A stretch of DNA of 64,000 bases, taken from the NCBI GenBank assembly GCA_963780895.1, contig CAWAEG010000011.1, positions 62,001 through 126,000 on the forward strand, read 5' to 3'. Made by a program: the position numbers and the translations under genes. Below are positions 17,693 to 25,938 of this stretch, one piece after another (position 1 is the first letter of the stretch; every line of letters starts with the position of its first letter). Origin of the DNA: DASQFI01 sp963780895 (lineage in GTDB: Bacteria; Acidobacteriota; Vicinamibacteria; Vicinamibacterales; SCN-69-37). A model generated the notes under the pieces. The model had not been told where the DNA came from. It ran no database searches and saw only the letters and a list, made by a program, of their open reading frames with translations.

Positions 17693-18714
17693 GAGCGCAG
17701 GGACGGCTGGGCCTCGTCGAGATATTGATCCAGATGTTCGCGGTAGTACGCCAGCGTCTGCTGCAGACCCTGGCGCAGCCCGACGGCCGGTGTCCATCCC
17801 GCCACCCTCGTGAACTTCGACGAATCCGAATAGAACGACCCGATGTCGATCTTCCGCTTGTCGTCGGGCCACTCGACGAACTTCATACTGCCGCGGCCGC
17901 TCTCCTCGAGCAGGAGCTTCACCAGATCCCGATGGGCAATCGGCTCGCTGCCGCCGACGTTGAACACGTCGCCGTTGCACGCGTCGTTCGCGCCGGCGCG
18001 CAGGAACGCGTCGGCGACGTCGTCGACATGAACGAAGTCACGAATCTGCGAGCCGTCGCCGTAGATCTGGATCTCCTTCCCTTCGATCGCGAGCCGGATG
18101 AACCAGCCGATGAAGCCCTGCCGGTTGTTGCGAATGAGCTGCCGCGGGCCGTACACGTTCGTCAGCCTGAGGGAGCAGGCCCGCACGTTGAACACATTGT
18201 TGTACACGAGATGGTAGTACTCGCCGGCGGCCTTGTTGATGCCGTTGATGTCGGTCGGCCGCACGAGGTGAGTCTCGTCAACGGGCAGCCGGTCGGGCCG
18301 GCCGTAAATCTGGCGCGTGCCGGCATAGACGACCTTGGTGGCCGGGTTGTGCTGGCGGCAGGCCTCGAGAATCGTCAGCTGTCCGCGACAGTTGATCTCG
18401 AGGTCGGTGTGCGGGTCGCGCATGCTGTCGATGTGGCTGACCTGTCCCGCGAGGTTGAAAATCACCTCACGGTCCCGCACGAGGTAGTTCATCGTCGTGT
18501 TCTGCCGCACGTCGGCGATGTTCACCCGCAGGCGGTTCTCGATGCCGGCGATGTTGAAGAGGTTGCCGCCGTAGTCGGGCAGCAGGGAGTCCACGAGCAG
18601 GACATCGGCGCCCAGATCGACCAGGTGTCGCGCCAGATTCGATCCGATGAAACCGAGGCCGCCCGTCACGAGTACCCGACGTCCGCGATAGAAGTCGCGG
18701 TATTCCTGGCTCAT
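17689..18714 (-). CDS. NAD-dependent epimerase/dehydratase, atypical active site
   Basis: This 341-residue extended short-chain dehydrogenase has the NAD motif TGGLGFIGSN near residue 18. AGTRQIYG occupies the usual SSxxVYG position. LTNVYGPRQ and the IYGDGSQIRDFVHVDDVA segment follow, as in dTDP-glucose dehydratase/UDP-epimerase relatives. The expected YxxxK pair reads N-G-I-N-K in DINGINKAAGE, so the catalytic tyrosine is replaced by asparagine. This may be a trait of its subfamily or may mean a different chemistry. Both ends overlap neighbours by four bases (ATGA), placing it in an operon with the aminotransferase and a GT2 enzyme. Confidence 0.85.
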   Translation of the reverse strand: MSQEYRDFYRGRRVLVTGGLGFIGSNLARHLVDLGADVLLVDSLLPDYGGNLFNIAGIENRLRVNIADVRQNTTMNYLVRDREVIFNLAGQVSHIDSMRDPHTDLEINCRGQLTILEACRQHNPATKVVYAGTRQIYGRPDRLPVDETHLVRPTDINGINKAAGEYYHLVYNNVFNVRACSLRLTNVYGPRQLIRNNRQGFIGWFIRLAIEGKEIQIYGDGSQIRDFVHVDDVADAFLRAGANDACNGDVFNVGGSEPIAHRDLVKLLLEESGRGSMKFVEWPDDKRKIDIGSFYSDSSKFTRVAGWTPAVGLRQGLQQTLAYYREHLDQYLDEAQPSLRS

Positions 18715-19505
18715 GAAGGGTCGCGCCAGAGCATATCCTGTGCGTTCGCCGGCGTCTTCAACGGCTGCTGACGTCCCCGGCGCCTGCTCAGCAGGACGAG
18801 CTCCACCCAGAGACGGGCGACGTCGATGGCCGTGCGCGCGAGCCGCCCGAAATTGAAGAACTGGGACCGGCCGAACGCGCGATGATAGTGGTGGACCGGC
18901 ACTTCGACGATGCCGCAGCCGGCGTCCTGGATTTTCTTCATCATCTCCAGGCAGATCACGCCGCTGTTCCGCCGCAGCTCGATCTTCTCGAACACCGATT
19001 TGCGCATCAGCCGGAAGTCGCAATCGACGTCGCGGATGCGCAAGCCGAACAGCAGGCTCACCGTGTGGTGGTAGATCCGACCCAGAAGGAGGCGGTGAAC
19101 CGGATCCGACCGGCTGATCTTGTAGCCGTTCACCAGCTCGATACTGTCGGTCATGCACGGCCACAGCGCCTCGAGCTCCGACGGGTCGTACTGGCCGTCG
19201 CCGTCGGTATAGAAGATGAGCTCCTTTTGCGCGCTCGCGAACCCGCTGCGCAGCGCTCCACCGTAGCCGCGATTTCGCGGATGGTGCACGACACGCACTT
19301 CCGGATACGCGCGCGCGAGCTCATCGGCGATCTCGGGCGTCCGATCCGCGCTGCCGTCGTTCACGATGATGATTTCGTAGTCGGGCGTCAGCCGCTGCGC
19401 GGCCTTGCAGGCTGCGATCACCATGCTCGCGATCGTCGCGCTGTCGTTGTACGCAGGGAAGAATATGCTCAACCCGGGCGGACGTTTGGTGGGGATGCCG
19501 GCCAT
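18711..19505 (-). CDS. GT2 glycosyltransferase
   Basis: This 264-residue GT-A enzyme has LSIFFPAYNDSATI at the N-terminus, IIIVNDGSADRT at about 50, and the metal-binding DGDGQYDP at about 105. GLRIRDVDCDFRLMRK follows. It resembles polyprenyl-phosphate hexose synthases, but has no C-terminal membrane helices; a short hydrophobic stretch near 235-250 may contact the membrane. ATG at 19505 is preferred, preceded by AAGG. The ATGA overlap with the epimerase gene indicates translational coupling. Confidence 0.84.
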   Translation of the reverse strand: MAGIPTKRPPGLSIFFPAYNDSATIASMVIAACKAAQRLTPDYEIIIVNDGSADRTPEIADELARAYPEVRVVHHPRNRGYGGALRSGFASAQKELIFYTDGDGQYDPSELEALWPCMTDSIELVNGYKISRSDPVHRLLLGRIYHHTVSLLFGLRIRDVDCDFRLMRKSVFEKIELRRNSGVICLEMMKKIQDAGCGIVEVPVHHYHRAFGRSQFFNFGRLARTAIDVARLWVELVLLSRRRGRQQPLKTPANAQDMLWRDPS

Positions 19506-19696
19506 CGCCTTAAAAGACGCTAACACGCTGTGCAAGGGCTCTCAGGAAGTCAGGAACTCGGCAGACTTCTCTGGCGATCGCCGAAGACTTCTGTTCATGG
19601 AAAGATTTGCAAGCCGGGCAGTCTTGAACGCCTGGAAGCCTGCGCAGTCTACTCAATTGGGGCGCGAAGGTGATCGCCTATTTTTGTGGCGCTAGG

Positions 19697-19724
19697 GCAG
19701 GCCGCTGAAAAACGCGGCCTGCTA
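19697..19724 (-). repeat. Stop-codon-linked repeat motif with full hairpin (copy 3)
   Basis: Nine-bp perfect arms (19697-19705 and 19714-19722, GCAGGCCGC and its complement) enclose an 8-base loop. The TAG at the head of the motif is the stop codon of the GT4 gene (19724-19722). It could act as a terminator-like hairpin, but no T tract follows on the minus strand. The rest of the 216-base gap (19506-19721) shows nothing else I can name. Confidence 0.6.
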
Positions 19725-20945
19725 GGTGTTGCGCCGCGCTCGTTCGTACGCGGCTTCGAATCGCTCCGCGACGCGGGGCCAACCGAAATCCCTGATCACT
19801 TTGGCCCGGGCGGCCACGCCAAGGTCTCGCGCGCGCGCAGGATGCGACAAGAGCTCGCGGATGGCCGCGGCCAGGGCCGTCGCATCGCGTTCGACCACGA
19901 GCCGCCCGGTGACGCCATCCTCGATCACCTGGGGAAGGCCGCCAACGCGGGTGGCGACGACGGGCGTCGCGGTGGCCAGCGCCTCGAGCGCAAAATTCGG
20001 CAAACCATCCACGTTTCCGGCGTCGTCTCTGACCGACGGCACGACGACGACGTCGGCCGCCGCGGACAGCCGGCCCACGTCGTCCTGCGATCGCAATCCG
20101 AGGAGGCGCACGCGACCCAAAGCGGCCGACTGCGATCGCGCGTCCAGCTCGTCCCGAAGGTCGCCCTCTCCGGCAATGACCACGTTGACGGTCGGGAACG
20201 CGGCGGCGAGGATGCCGGCGGCGTCGACGAGGTGCTCGAATCCCTTCTTCTTGACGAGCCGGCCCGCCGAGAAGATGAGTGGCTCGTGACCGATCCCCAG
20301 CTCCCGGCGGACGTCGTCACGAATACGCGGGTCCGGCGCGAACCGCGTCGCATCGACGCCATAGGGCACCGTCTCAGTGCGCCCGGCGTCGGCGCCGAGA
20401 TTCACGGCGCGCAGCCGCAGGTCCTCGCTGCAGGCCGTCACCCACCCGGCGCGCTGCAGCGCCGCCCGCGCGGCCGCCCGGGCCGCCGCGTTGCGCTCCG
20501 CGACGAACAGGTCGGACCCATGGATGCTGATCACGAGCGGCAACCCCCGGGCCGCCAGGGCGGCGATCGCGCCGCCCGGGATGGCCCAGTGCGCATGGAG
20601 CACCGTCGCGCCGCGTTTCTGCGCCACGCGAAGCGTTTTCCAGGAGCCGCTCGCCATCGCGAGCGGCGCCATCATCCACGCGGCCAGGCGCAGCTGCGTG
20701 TCCGCGCGAAGCCCGCTCGCGTAGCCAAAGACGTTGAGCGGGGCGGCCGGCGCGTAGCGGAAGAAATGGAAGTGCACGCCATCGTCGACCTTCGGACGAT
20801 TCAGCGCGGGATGCCAGGGGGCGACGAGGTGGACTTCGTGTCCGCGCGCCGCGACGCCTTTGGCGATGGGTTCGATGAAGCTGCCCACGCCATCGCCCGG
20901 GAAGCGCGGGTAGGACGTCGTCACCATGACCACGACGTGACGCAT
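19722..20945 (-). CDS. GT4 glycosyltransferase
   Basis: This 407-residue GT-B enzyme has the N-terminal SYPRFPGDGVGSFIEP motif found in many EPS-locus GT4 enzymes. It has HAHWAIPGG in the acceptor half, then VPYGVDATRFAPD, IFSAGRLVKKKGFEHL and GLPNFALEALATATPVVAT with the EX7E-type acidic residue that contacts the nucleotide sugar. It is predicted to use a nucleotide-activated sugar with retention of configuration at the cytoplasmic face. It starts with ATG at 20945, and the upstream gene ends 4 bases away. Its stop lies in the repeated TAGCAGGCCGC motif. Confidence 0.87.
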   Translation of the reverse strand: MRHVVVMVTTSYPRFPGDGVGSFIEPIAKGVAARGHEVHLVAPWHPALNRPKVDDGVHFHFFRYAPAAPLNVFGYASGLRADTQLRLAAWMMAPLAMASGSWKTLRVAQKRGATVLHAHWAIPGGAIAALAARGLPLVISIHGSDLFVAERNAAARAAARAALQRAGWVTACSEDLRLRAVNLGADAGRTETVPYGVDATRFAPDPRIRDDVRRELGIGHEPLIFSAGRLVKKKGFEHLVDAAGILAAAFPTVNVVIAGEGDLRDELDARSQSAALGRVRLLGLRSQDDVGRLSAAADVVVVPSVRDDAGNVDGLPNFALEALATATPVVATRVGGLPQVIEDGVTGRLVVERDATALAAAIRELLSHPARARDLGVAARAKVIRDFGWPRVAERFEAAYERARRNT

Positions 20946-20949
20946 GGCG

Positions 20950-21693
20950 TTATCTCATTGCGGCGTTCCGTGTCGCCACGCGGTTGACCCGGCCCCTCCC
21001 CAGGACGAGGCGCCACGGCGTCCAGAGAGATTCGGCCAGCACCGACGACGATACCTTCGAGTATCCCTCTTGACGCTCCACGAAGACGATAGGGACTTCA
21101 CCGATCCGGCAGCCGCGTCGAGCGGCCTGGTAGAGCATCTCGGTGAGGAAGGCGTAGCCGCTGGCGCGCGGATCGCGCAGCGACAGACTGGCAAGCGCCT
21201 CGCGGCGCCAGAGCCTGAAGCCGCTCGTGCAGTCGTTCGGGCTGAGCCCGGTCACGAGCCGGATGTAGCGGTTCGCGAACGCGCTGAGCGCAATCCGGTG
21301 GAGGGGCCAGTTCACGACGCTGACCCCGTGGAGGTATCGCGATCCAATCACGAGGTCGTGCCGGTCCAGGGCCGCCCGCAGGTCCGGGAGGTATTTCGGG
21401 TCGTGCGACAGGTCCGCATCCATCTGACCGATGGCGTCCACGTTCGTCGCGAGCGCGCGGGTGAGTCCGTCGACGTACGCGCGTCCGAGGCCGCGGGGTC
21501 CGGTGCGGTGCATCACCTCCATGCGGCCGGCAAACCGCGTCGCGGCGAGCGAATCGGCGATCGCCCCCGTCCCGTCTGGAGACGCGTCGTCGACGACGAG
21601 CAGACGGGCCCAGTCGTGCTGGAGAATGCCTTCGGTCACCCGCTCGATGTTCGGCCGCTCGTTGTACGTCGGCAGGACGACAAGGACGTTCAC
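20950..21693 (-). CDS. GT2 polyprenyl-phosphate mannose synthase-like
   Basis: This 247-residue DPM1-like enzyme has VLVVLPTYNERPNIE at the N-terminus, VVDDASPDGTG at about 34 and QMDADLSHDP at about 89. VIGSRYLHG and TSGFRLWRREAL follow. The overall pattern matches the enzyme at 1935-2720, and this is the second such paralogue in the locus. It lacks C-terminal membrane helices. GTG at 21693 overlaps the upstream TGA as GTGA. That upstream gene is a GT-C type transferase, so donor synthesis and donor use may be coupled. Confidence 0.85.
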   Translation of the reverse strand: MNVLVVLPTYNERPNIERVTEGILQHDWARLLVVDDASPDGTGAIADSLAATRFAGRMEVMHRTGPRGLGRAYVDGLTRALATNVDAIGQMDADLSHDPKYLPDLRAALDRHDLVIGSRYLHGVSVVNWPLHRIALSAFANRYIRLVTGLSPNDCTSGFRLWRREALASLSLRDPRASGYAFLTEMLYQAARRGCRIGEVPIVFVERQEGYSKVSSSVLAESLWTPWRLVLGRGRVNRVATRNAAMR

Positions 21694-22919
21694 CGGGCGC
21701 GCTCCGATTCGCGTAACGGCACGAACGCGGCGCTCGTGCAGATGATCAGCGTTGGATCGATGACGGGAATCCTGAATCGCTCCTGCGGAAAAAAGATCAG
21801 GCACGTCGCGATCGCCGAACCCGCGAGGAGCCAGAGCCCCGGCGTTCGCGATCGCCGCCGTCCGAGACGGATGAATCCGGCGACCGCGAGCGGCAGAGCC
21901 AGACCGTACGAGATGACCGACGCGCCGTAGTATCGGGTCGAGTGCAACGTGTAGGACGGTCCGATCGGGACGATCAGGTAGAAGACCTTTCGGACTTCGA
22001 GCCGGAGCCAGTCGGTCGGATGGGATCTCATCCAGCCGAGTGCTTCGCGATAGTAGACGGGCTCCATGGCTTCTTCGGAGAGCTCGGGGTGCTGCCGCCG
22101 GAGCGCCTGGCTCTCGAGCTTCAGATGCGGATTGGCGGCAAGGTCGCCTTCGCCTCGCGCCCGCGGATGATTGCCTGTCCAGAACGTCACGCCGCCTTCG
22201 GTCGCTACGGCCACGAATCGTCCGTATTCTATGGTGTTGCGGATGCTCCACGGGCTCACGACCATCGCCGCCGCCGCGCCGATCGCGATCGCCAGGGTGA
22301 ACCGCCGCCGCCACGCGAGCCACCCGAGCGCGAACGGCAGGAAGAGCAGCGTGGAGGGCCGAATCAGGATCGCGATGCCTGTCAACGCGCCGGCGACCGC
22401 GGCATGCCGCCACGCGTTGAGCGCGCCCGGCCAGACCGCGCGATCGAACGACCAGACGATCAGGAGACCGAGCGGCCACGCGATCGCTTCGCTCCAGGCG
22501 TACGCCGAGACCCAGACCAGAGGCGGATAGATCGCGGCCCCGAACGCGCCGATCGTTCCGGCGCGCGGCCCGGCCAGGCGGGCGGCCAGCAGGCCCACGA
22601 GGAACACGCCCGCCGCGCCCACGAGGGCCTGCGTGATTTTCACGGACGCGGGGACCGAAGAGGTCACCGCCCGTCCGCCACCGACCAGCGCCAGGAATGC
22701 GGGATAGCCCGGCGCCCGGCCGAACGGATCCTGCGGACCGGAGAGGACCTCGGTGTCGTAGACGAATCCGCGGCCCGCCGCCAGTCCCCGGGCAAGCGAC
22801 AGGTATTCGCGCTCGTCGCGCGTGAGCGGTTGATCGATCCAGTAGCCGAGACCGAAGGCGAGTCGAACGACGAGCCCGAGCACCGAGGCGGCGAGGAGAA
22901 GCGACCTACTTGCGCCCAT
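21690..22919 (-). CDS. Polytopic PMT/ArnT-like glycosyltransferase
   Basis: This 409-residue membrane protein has a hydrophobic N-terminus (residues 5-25) followed by a loop with DEREYLSLARGL, the acidic residues expected of GT39/GT83-type GT-C enzymes. About ten hydrophobic segments follow. A periplasmic region from about 235 contains TFWTGNHPRARGEG, which is common in this group. It probably transfers a sugar from polyprenyl-phosphate at the periplasmic face. It overlaps both neighbours, by 3 bases downstream and 14 bases upstream, so it is part of one transcription unit. Confidence 0.8.
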   Translation of the reverse strand: MGASRSLLLAASVLGLVVRLAFGLGYWIDQPLTRDEREYLSLARGLAAGRGFVYDTEVLSGPQDPFGRAPGYPAFLALVGGGRAVTSSVPASVKITQALVGAAGVFLVGLLAARLAGPRAGTIGAFGAAIYPPLVWVSAYAWSEAIAWPLGLLIVWSFDRAVWPGALNAWRHAAVAGALTGIAILIRPSTLLFLPFALGWLAWRRRFTLAIAIGAAAAMVVSPWSIRNTIEYGRFVAVATEGGVTFWTGNHPRARGEGDLAANPHLKLESQALRRQHPELSEEAMEPVYYREALGWMRSHPTDWLRLEVRKVFYLIVPIGPSYTLHSTRYYGASVISYGLALPLAVAGFIRLGRRRSRTPGLWLLAGSAIATCLIFFPQERFRIPVIDPTLIICTSAAFVPLRESERAR

Positions 22920-23766
22920 CGAAGCGCAGGGCCGCGACCTGGTCGGAGACGAGTCCCACGAGAAACACGATCACCGCGAACATGATCAGAAGCACGGCAC
23001 CGTTCGGAATCTTGCCCTGGTCGACGATCGTGTAGATCGCGTACGCGGCGCCGGTCAGGAACGAGATCGCGGCGATCGGCAGGAAGATCCGCAGCGGACT
23101 GAAGATCGTCATGACCCGCATCATGATCAGGACGAACTTCGGGCCGTCGCGTGACAGCCGGATCTTGGACGTGCCGACACGTTGACGCGCGTCGACCGGT
23201 TCGAACGCGACGTTGTACCCGGCGCGCAGGAACGCCATCGTGGTCGTCGTCGGCGTCGAGAAGCCGTTCGGCAGCAGGTGCAGGAACTCGAGCAGGCACT
23301 CGCGCCGCGCCGCCCGAAATCCGGACGTGAGATCGGGGATCTCGCGCTCGGTCAGGAAGCTGGCCAGGCCGTTGAGCGCAGCGTTGCCCGCGCGCCGCGT
23401 CAGGCCCGCTTGCGTGCCGGGCGCCCGGGCGCCCACGACCAGATCGTACTCCCCGAGCCGCGCCGCGATCCGCCCCGCGTCGGCCGGCCGGTGCTGTCCG
23501 TCGCCGTCGAGGATGAGGACGTATTCGCCCGACGCGGCGCGAATCCCGGTCTTGACCGCGGCGCCGTTGCCTTTGGTGTAGGGATGCCGCACCACGCGCG
23601 CACCGGCGGCGGTGGCGCGGGCGCCCGTGTCGTCGCTCGACCCGTCGTCGATCACCAGGATCTCGCACCACGGCGCGACGCCCGAGAGTTCCCGCACGAC
23701 GTCGCCAATCGCCGCCGCTTCGTTGCAGGCGGGGATCACGACCGTCACGCTGCGCGCGTCGGCCAC
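22906..23766 (-). CDS. GT2 glycosyltransferase with two C-terminal membrane helices
   Basis: This 286-residue protein has VTVVIPACNEAAAI, LVIDDGSSDDT and the metal-binding ILDGDGQHRP. DLTSGFRAARRE follows, then two hydrophobic helices at about 215-240 and 250-272. This is the arrangement of membrane-anchored polyprenyl-phosphate glucose/mannose synthases. It starts with GTG at 23766, immediately after the TAG of the next gene, and its end overlaps the GT-C gene by 14 bases. Confidence 0.85.
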   Translation of the reverse strand: MADARSVTVVIPACNEAAAIGDVVRELSGVAPWCEILVIDDGSSDDTGARATAAGARVVRHPYTKGNGAAVKTGIRAASGEYVLILDGDGQHRPADAGRIAARLGEYDLVVGARAPGTQAGLTRRAGNAALNGLASFLTEREIPDLTSGFRAARRECLLEFLHLLPNGFSTPTTTTMAFLRAGYNVAFEPVDARQRVGTSKIRLSRDGPKFVLIMMRVMTIFSPLRIFLPIAAISFLTGAAYAIYTIVDQGKIPNGAVLLIMFAVIVFLVGLVSDQVAALRFDGRK

Positions 23767-24753
23767 CTAGGCGGCTCCCGGCCGATCGTTCGGATCGGTC
23801 ACGTCGGGATCGGCGAGTTCCATCCGCCGCACGCGATACAGGAGATCTTCGAGCAGCTTCCGCATGCCGGAAATCACGTCCGCGACGAGACCGATCAGCA
23901 GGACCTGGAAGCCGACGATCATCAGGACCGCTGACAGGATCAGGGATTGGACCTTGCCCTCGCTCTCGAACGTGAACAGGAAGTAATACAGGAACCGCAT
24001 CGAGATGAGGAACCCCGCGACGAAAATCGTGGTCCCGATGTACGTGAACACCTTGAGCGGCTCGTACATCGTGTAGATGCGGACGATCGTGGCGGCCGAC
24101 CGCTTGATGTAGGACAGCACGCTGCCGAAGAGCCGCGACGGCCGCGTGCGCGGGTTCGTGCTGACGGGCACGTGCGTCACCGCCATCCGTTGCTTGCCCG
24201 CCTGGATCAGCGATTCCAGCGTGTACGAAAAGTCAGACACGATCGTCATTCGGAGCGCGGCCTCGCGCGTGTACGCGCGAAATCCGCTCGTGGTGTCGGG
24301 CACGTTCGTGGCCGACACCTGTCGGACGGTCCAGCTGCCGAGGCGCTGGAGCAGCTTCCGGGGCCACGACATGTGCTCGAGATCGCGGATGTTGCGATCG
24401 CCCACCACGATGTCCGCCTCGCCCCGCAGCAGCGGCTCGAGCAGCCGTGCGATGTCCCGGCCGGCGTACTGATTGTCGGCGTCGGTGTTGACGATGTAAT
24501 CGGCGCCGCGCCGGAGGCTGGCGTCGATGCCCGCGATGAACGCCGCCGCGAGCCCTTTGCGCTGCCGGAACCGGATGACGTGCGCGACGCCCTGTGCCTT
24601 CGCCACTTCCGCCGTCCGGTCGCGCGATCCGTCGTCGATGACGAGGACCTCGACGACGTCGATGCCGGGCACGGACCGCGGCAGGTCCGCCAGCGTCGCC
24701 GGCAGCGTCTCCGCTTCGTTCAGGCAGGGGATCTGGATGATCAGCTTCGTCAC
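23767..24753 (-). CDS. GT2 glycosyltransferase with C-terminal membrane helices
   Basis: This 328-residue protein has LIIQIPCLNEAETLPATL at the N-terminus, VLVIDDGSRDRT at about 37 and NTDADNQYAG in the metal-binding position. TTSGFRAYTREAAL follows, then two hydrophobic segments at about 235-258 and 270-295. It belongs to the same broad group as its downstream neighbour but is clearly distinct in sequence. The start is GTG at 24753, separated by one base from the upstream GT4 stop. Confidence 0.85.
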   Translation of the reverse strand: MTKLIIQIPCLNEAETLPATLADLPRSVPGIDVVEVLVIDDGSRDRTAEVAKAQGVAHVIRFRQRKGLAAAFIAGIDASLRRGADYIVNTDADNQYAGRDIARLLEPLLRGEADIVVGDRNIRDLEHMSWPRKLLQRLGSWTVRQVSATNVPDTTSGFRAYTREAALRMTIVSDFSYTLESLIQAGKQRMAVTHVPVSTNPRTRPSRLFGSVLSYIKRSAATIVRIYTMYEPLKVFTYIGTTIFVAGFLISMRFLYYFLFTFESEGKVQSLILSAVLMIVGFQVLLIGLVADVISGMRKLLEDLLYRVRRMELADPDVTDPNDRPGAA

Positions 24754-24754
24754 G

Positions 24755-25801
24755 TCACGCTCCGGTGGCGGCTGTCATGAGCCGATCGATGACGCCGTCC
24801 CACGTAATCGTGCGCGCGCGATCGTATCCCGCTTCGCCCTGAGCCGCTGCGCGCGGGCGATCGCCGTGCAGCCGGCCGATCGCCTCCCCGATCGCCTTCG
24901 GATCGGGCGGACAGACCCAGCCGTTGACGCCGTCCACCACGAATTCGTTTGGCCCGCCGGAATCCACGGTGGTGACGACCGGTTTGTGGGCGAGAAACGC
25001 CTCGAGCGTGACGTAGCCGAAGTCCTCGTCATAGGGCGGATAAATCACCGCGAGCGCCCCTGCATAGAGCTCGATCACGTCGTCGTCGCTCACTTCGCCC
25101 AGAAAGCGCACGCGATCGGCGGCGCCGAGCGATGAGGCCAGCGTTTCGAGCGCCGCCTGCTGGGTGCCCGTGCCGACGACGATCAGCGTCACCTCGCGCG
25201 GCGCATGCGCCAGCGCGCGGACGGCGAGATCGACACGCTTCACCGATTCCAGGCGACCGACCGAGAGCACGTAGGCGCCGGCGTTTCCCGCGTGCAGGCG
25301 CGCGGCAAGCCTCGGCGGATGGTACAGCGGCTCGGCGTCAAGCCCGTTGAAGCGCTTGACGCGCGCCGCCGTGTTCGCCGAGTTCGTGTAGAGCCGGCGG
25401 CACTCGCCGAGCATCGTGCGATCGAGCGCGATGATCCGGTCGCGCAACGCGACATCTTCCTCCGTGTGCGCGAAGTCGCTGAACGGTGTTCCCGCCAGCT
25501 CGTACGCGGCGCGATGCTGATGGATCAGCCACGCCACCTTGCACCCGTGGCGGACGAAGTAGGTCGGGAACTTCGTGGCAATCACGAGGTCGATCACCCG
25601 GCCGTTGCTCTCGCTGAGATCCAGCATGCGCCAGGCGGCGGCATGCGTGAGGATTTCCGGCTTCGGATACCACTTGAAGGGGACGCTGACGAGCTCGGTG
25701 TCATGGCCGTGCACACGGAGCTGCCGGACCAGCTCGCGCACATGCGCCTCGGCGCCCCCCTGCACGAACGGCACCTGCGCTTCGCAGACGAGCACTGTCA
25801 T
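24755..25801 (-). CDS. GT4 glycosyltransferase
   Basis: This 348-residue GT-B enzyme has an N-terminal acceptor half with PFVQGGAEAHVRELV, the usual GGAE motif. In the donor half, YVLSVGRLESVKRVDLAV and YPPYDEDFGYVTLEAFLAHKP carry the EX7E-type acidic pair, and SGGPNEFV follows. It probably opens the operon that runs to 19.7 kb. The ATG at 25801 abuts hairpin element B directly, so the element supplies its leader and probably part of its regulation. Confidence 0.86.
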   Translation of the reverse strand: MTVLVCEAQVPFVQGGAEAHVRELVRQLRVHGHDTELVSVPFKWYPKPEILTHAAAWRMLDLSESNGRVIDLVIATKFPTYFVRHGCKVAWLIHQHRAAYELAGTPFSDFAHTEEDVALRDRIIALDRTMLGECRRLYTNSANTAARVKRFNGLDAEPLYHPPRLAARLHAGNAGAYVLSVGRLESVKRVDLAVRALAHAPREVTLIVVGTGTQQAALETLASSLGAADRVRFLGEVSDDDVIELYAGALAVIYPPYDEDFGYVTLEAFLAHKPVVTTVDSGGPNEFVVDGVNGWVCPPDPKAIGEAIGRLHGDRPRAAAQGEAGYDRARTITWDGVIDRLMTAATGA

Positions 25802-25937
25802 GGGGTCAGGTCTTGTCTGGCGACATTCGACGCTTGCTGCCGGTCGAATCTTACAGAAGTCGTCACCGGATGAGGTTCAGTTTCGTCACGACGCCGCGGC
25901 GTCGAGCGCCGAATGTCGCCAGACAAGACCTGACCCC
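25802..25937. repeat. REP/MITE-like hairpin element B
   Basis: Perfect 28-bp arms (25802-25829 and 25910-25937) flank an 80-base loop that has its own GACGCCGCGGCGTC palindrome. The element touches the ATG of the GT4 gene on one side and ends one base before the ychF stop on the other, so it is the entire intergenic region. The outer 15 bases match element A. Confidence 0.85.
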
Positions 25938-25938
25938 T

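Noticed and set aside
19506..19721. A small gene in the gap between the GT2 and GT4 genes
   Set aside because: No frame has a start with a ribosome-binding site and coherent composition; only the hairpin at its end could be supported.
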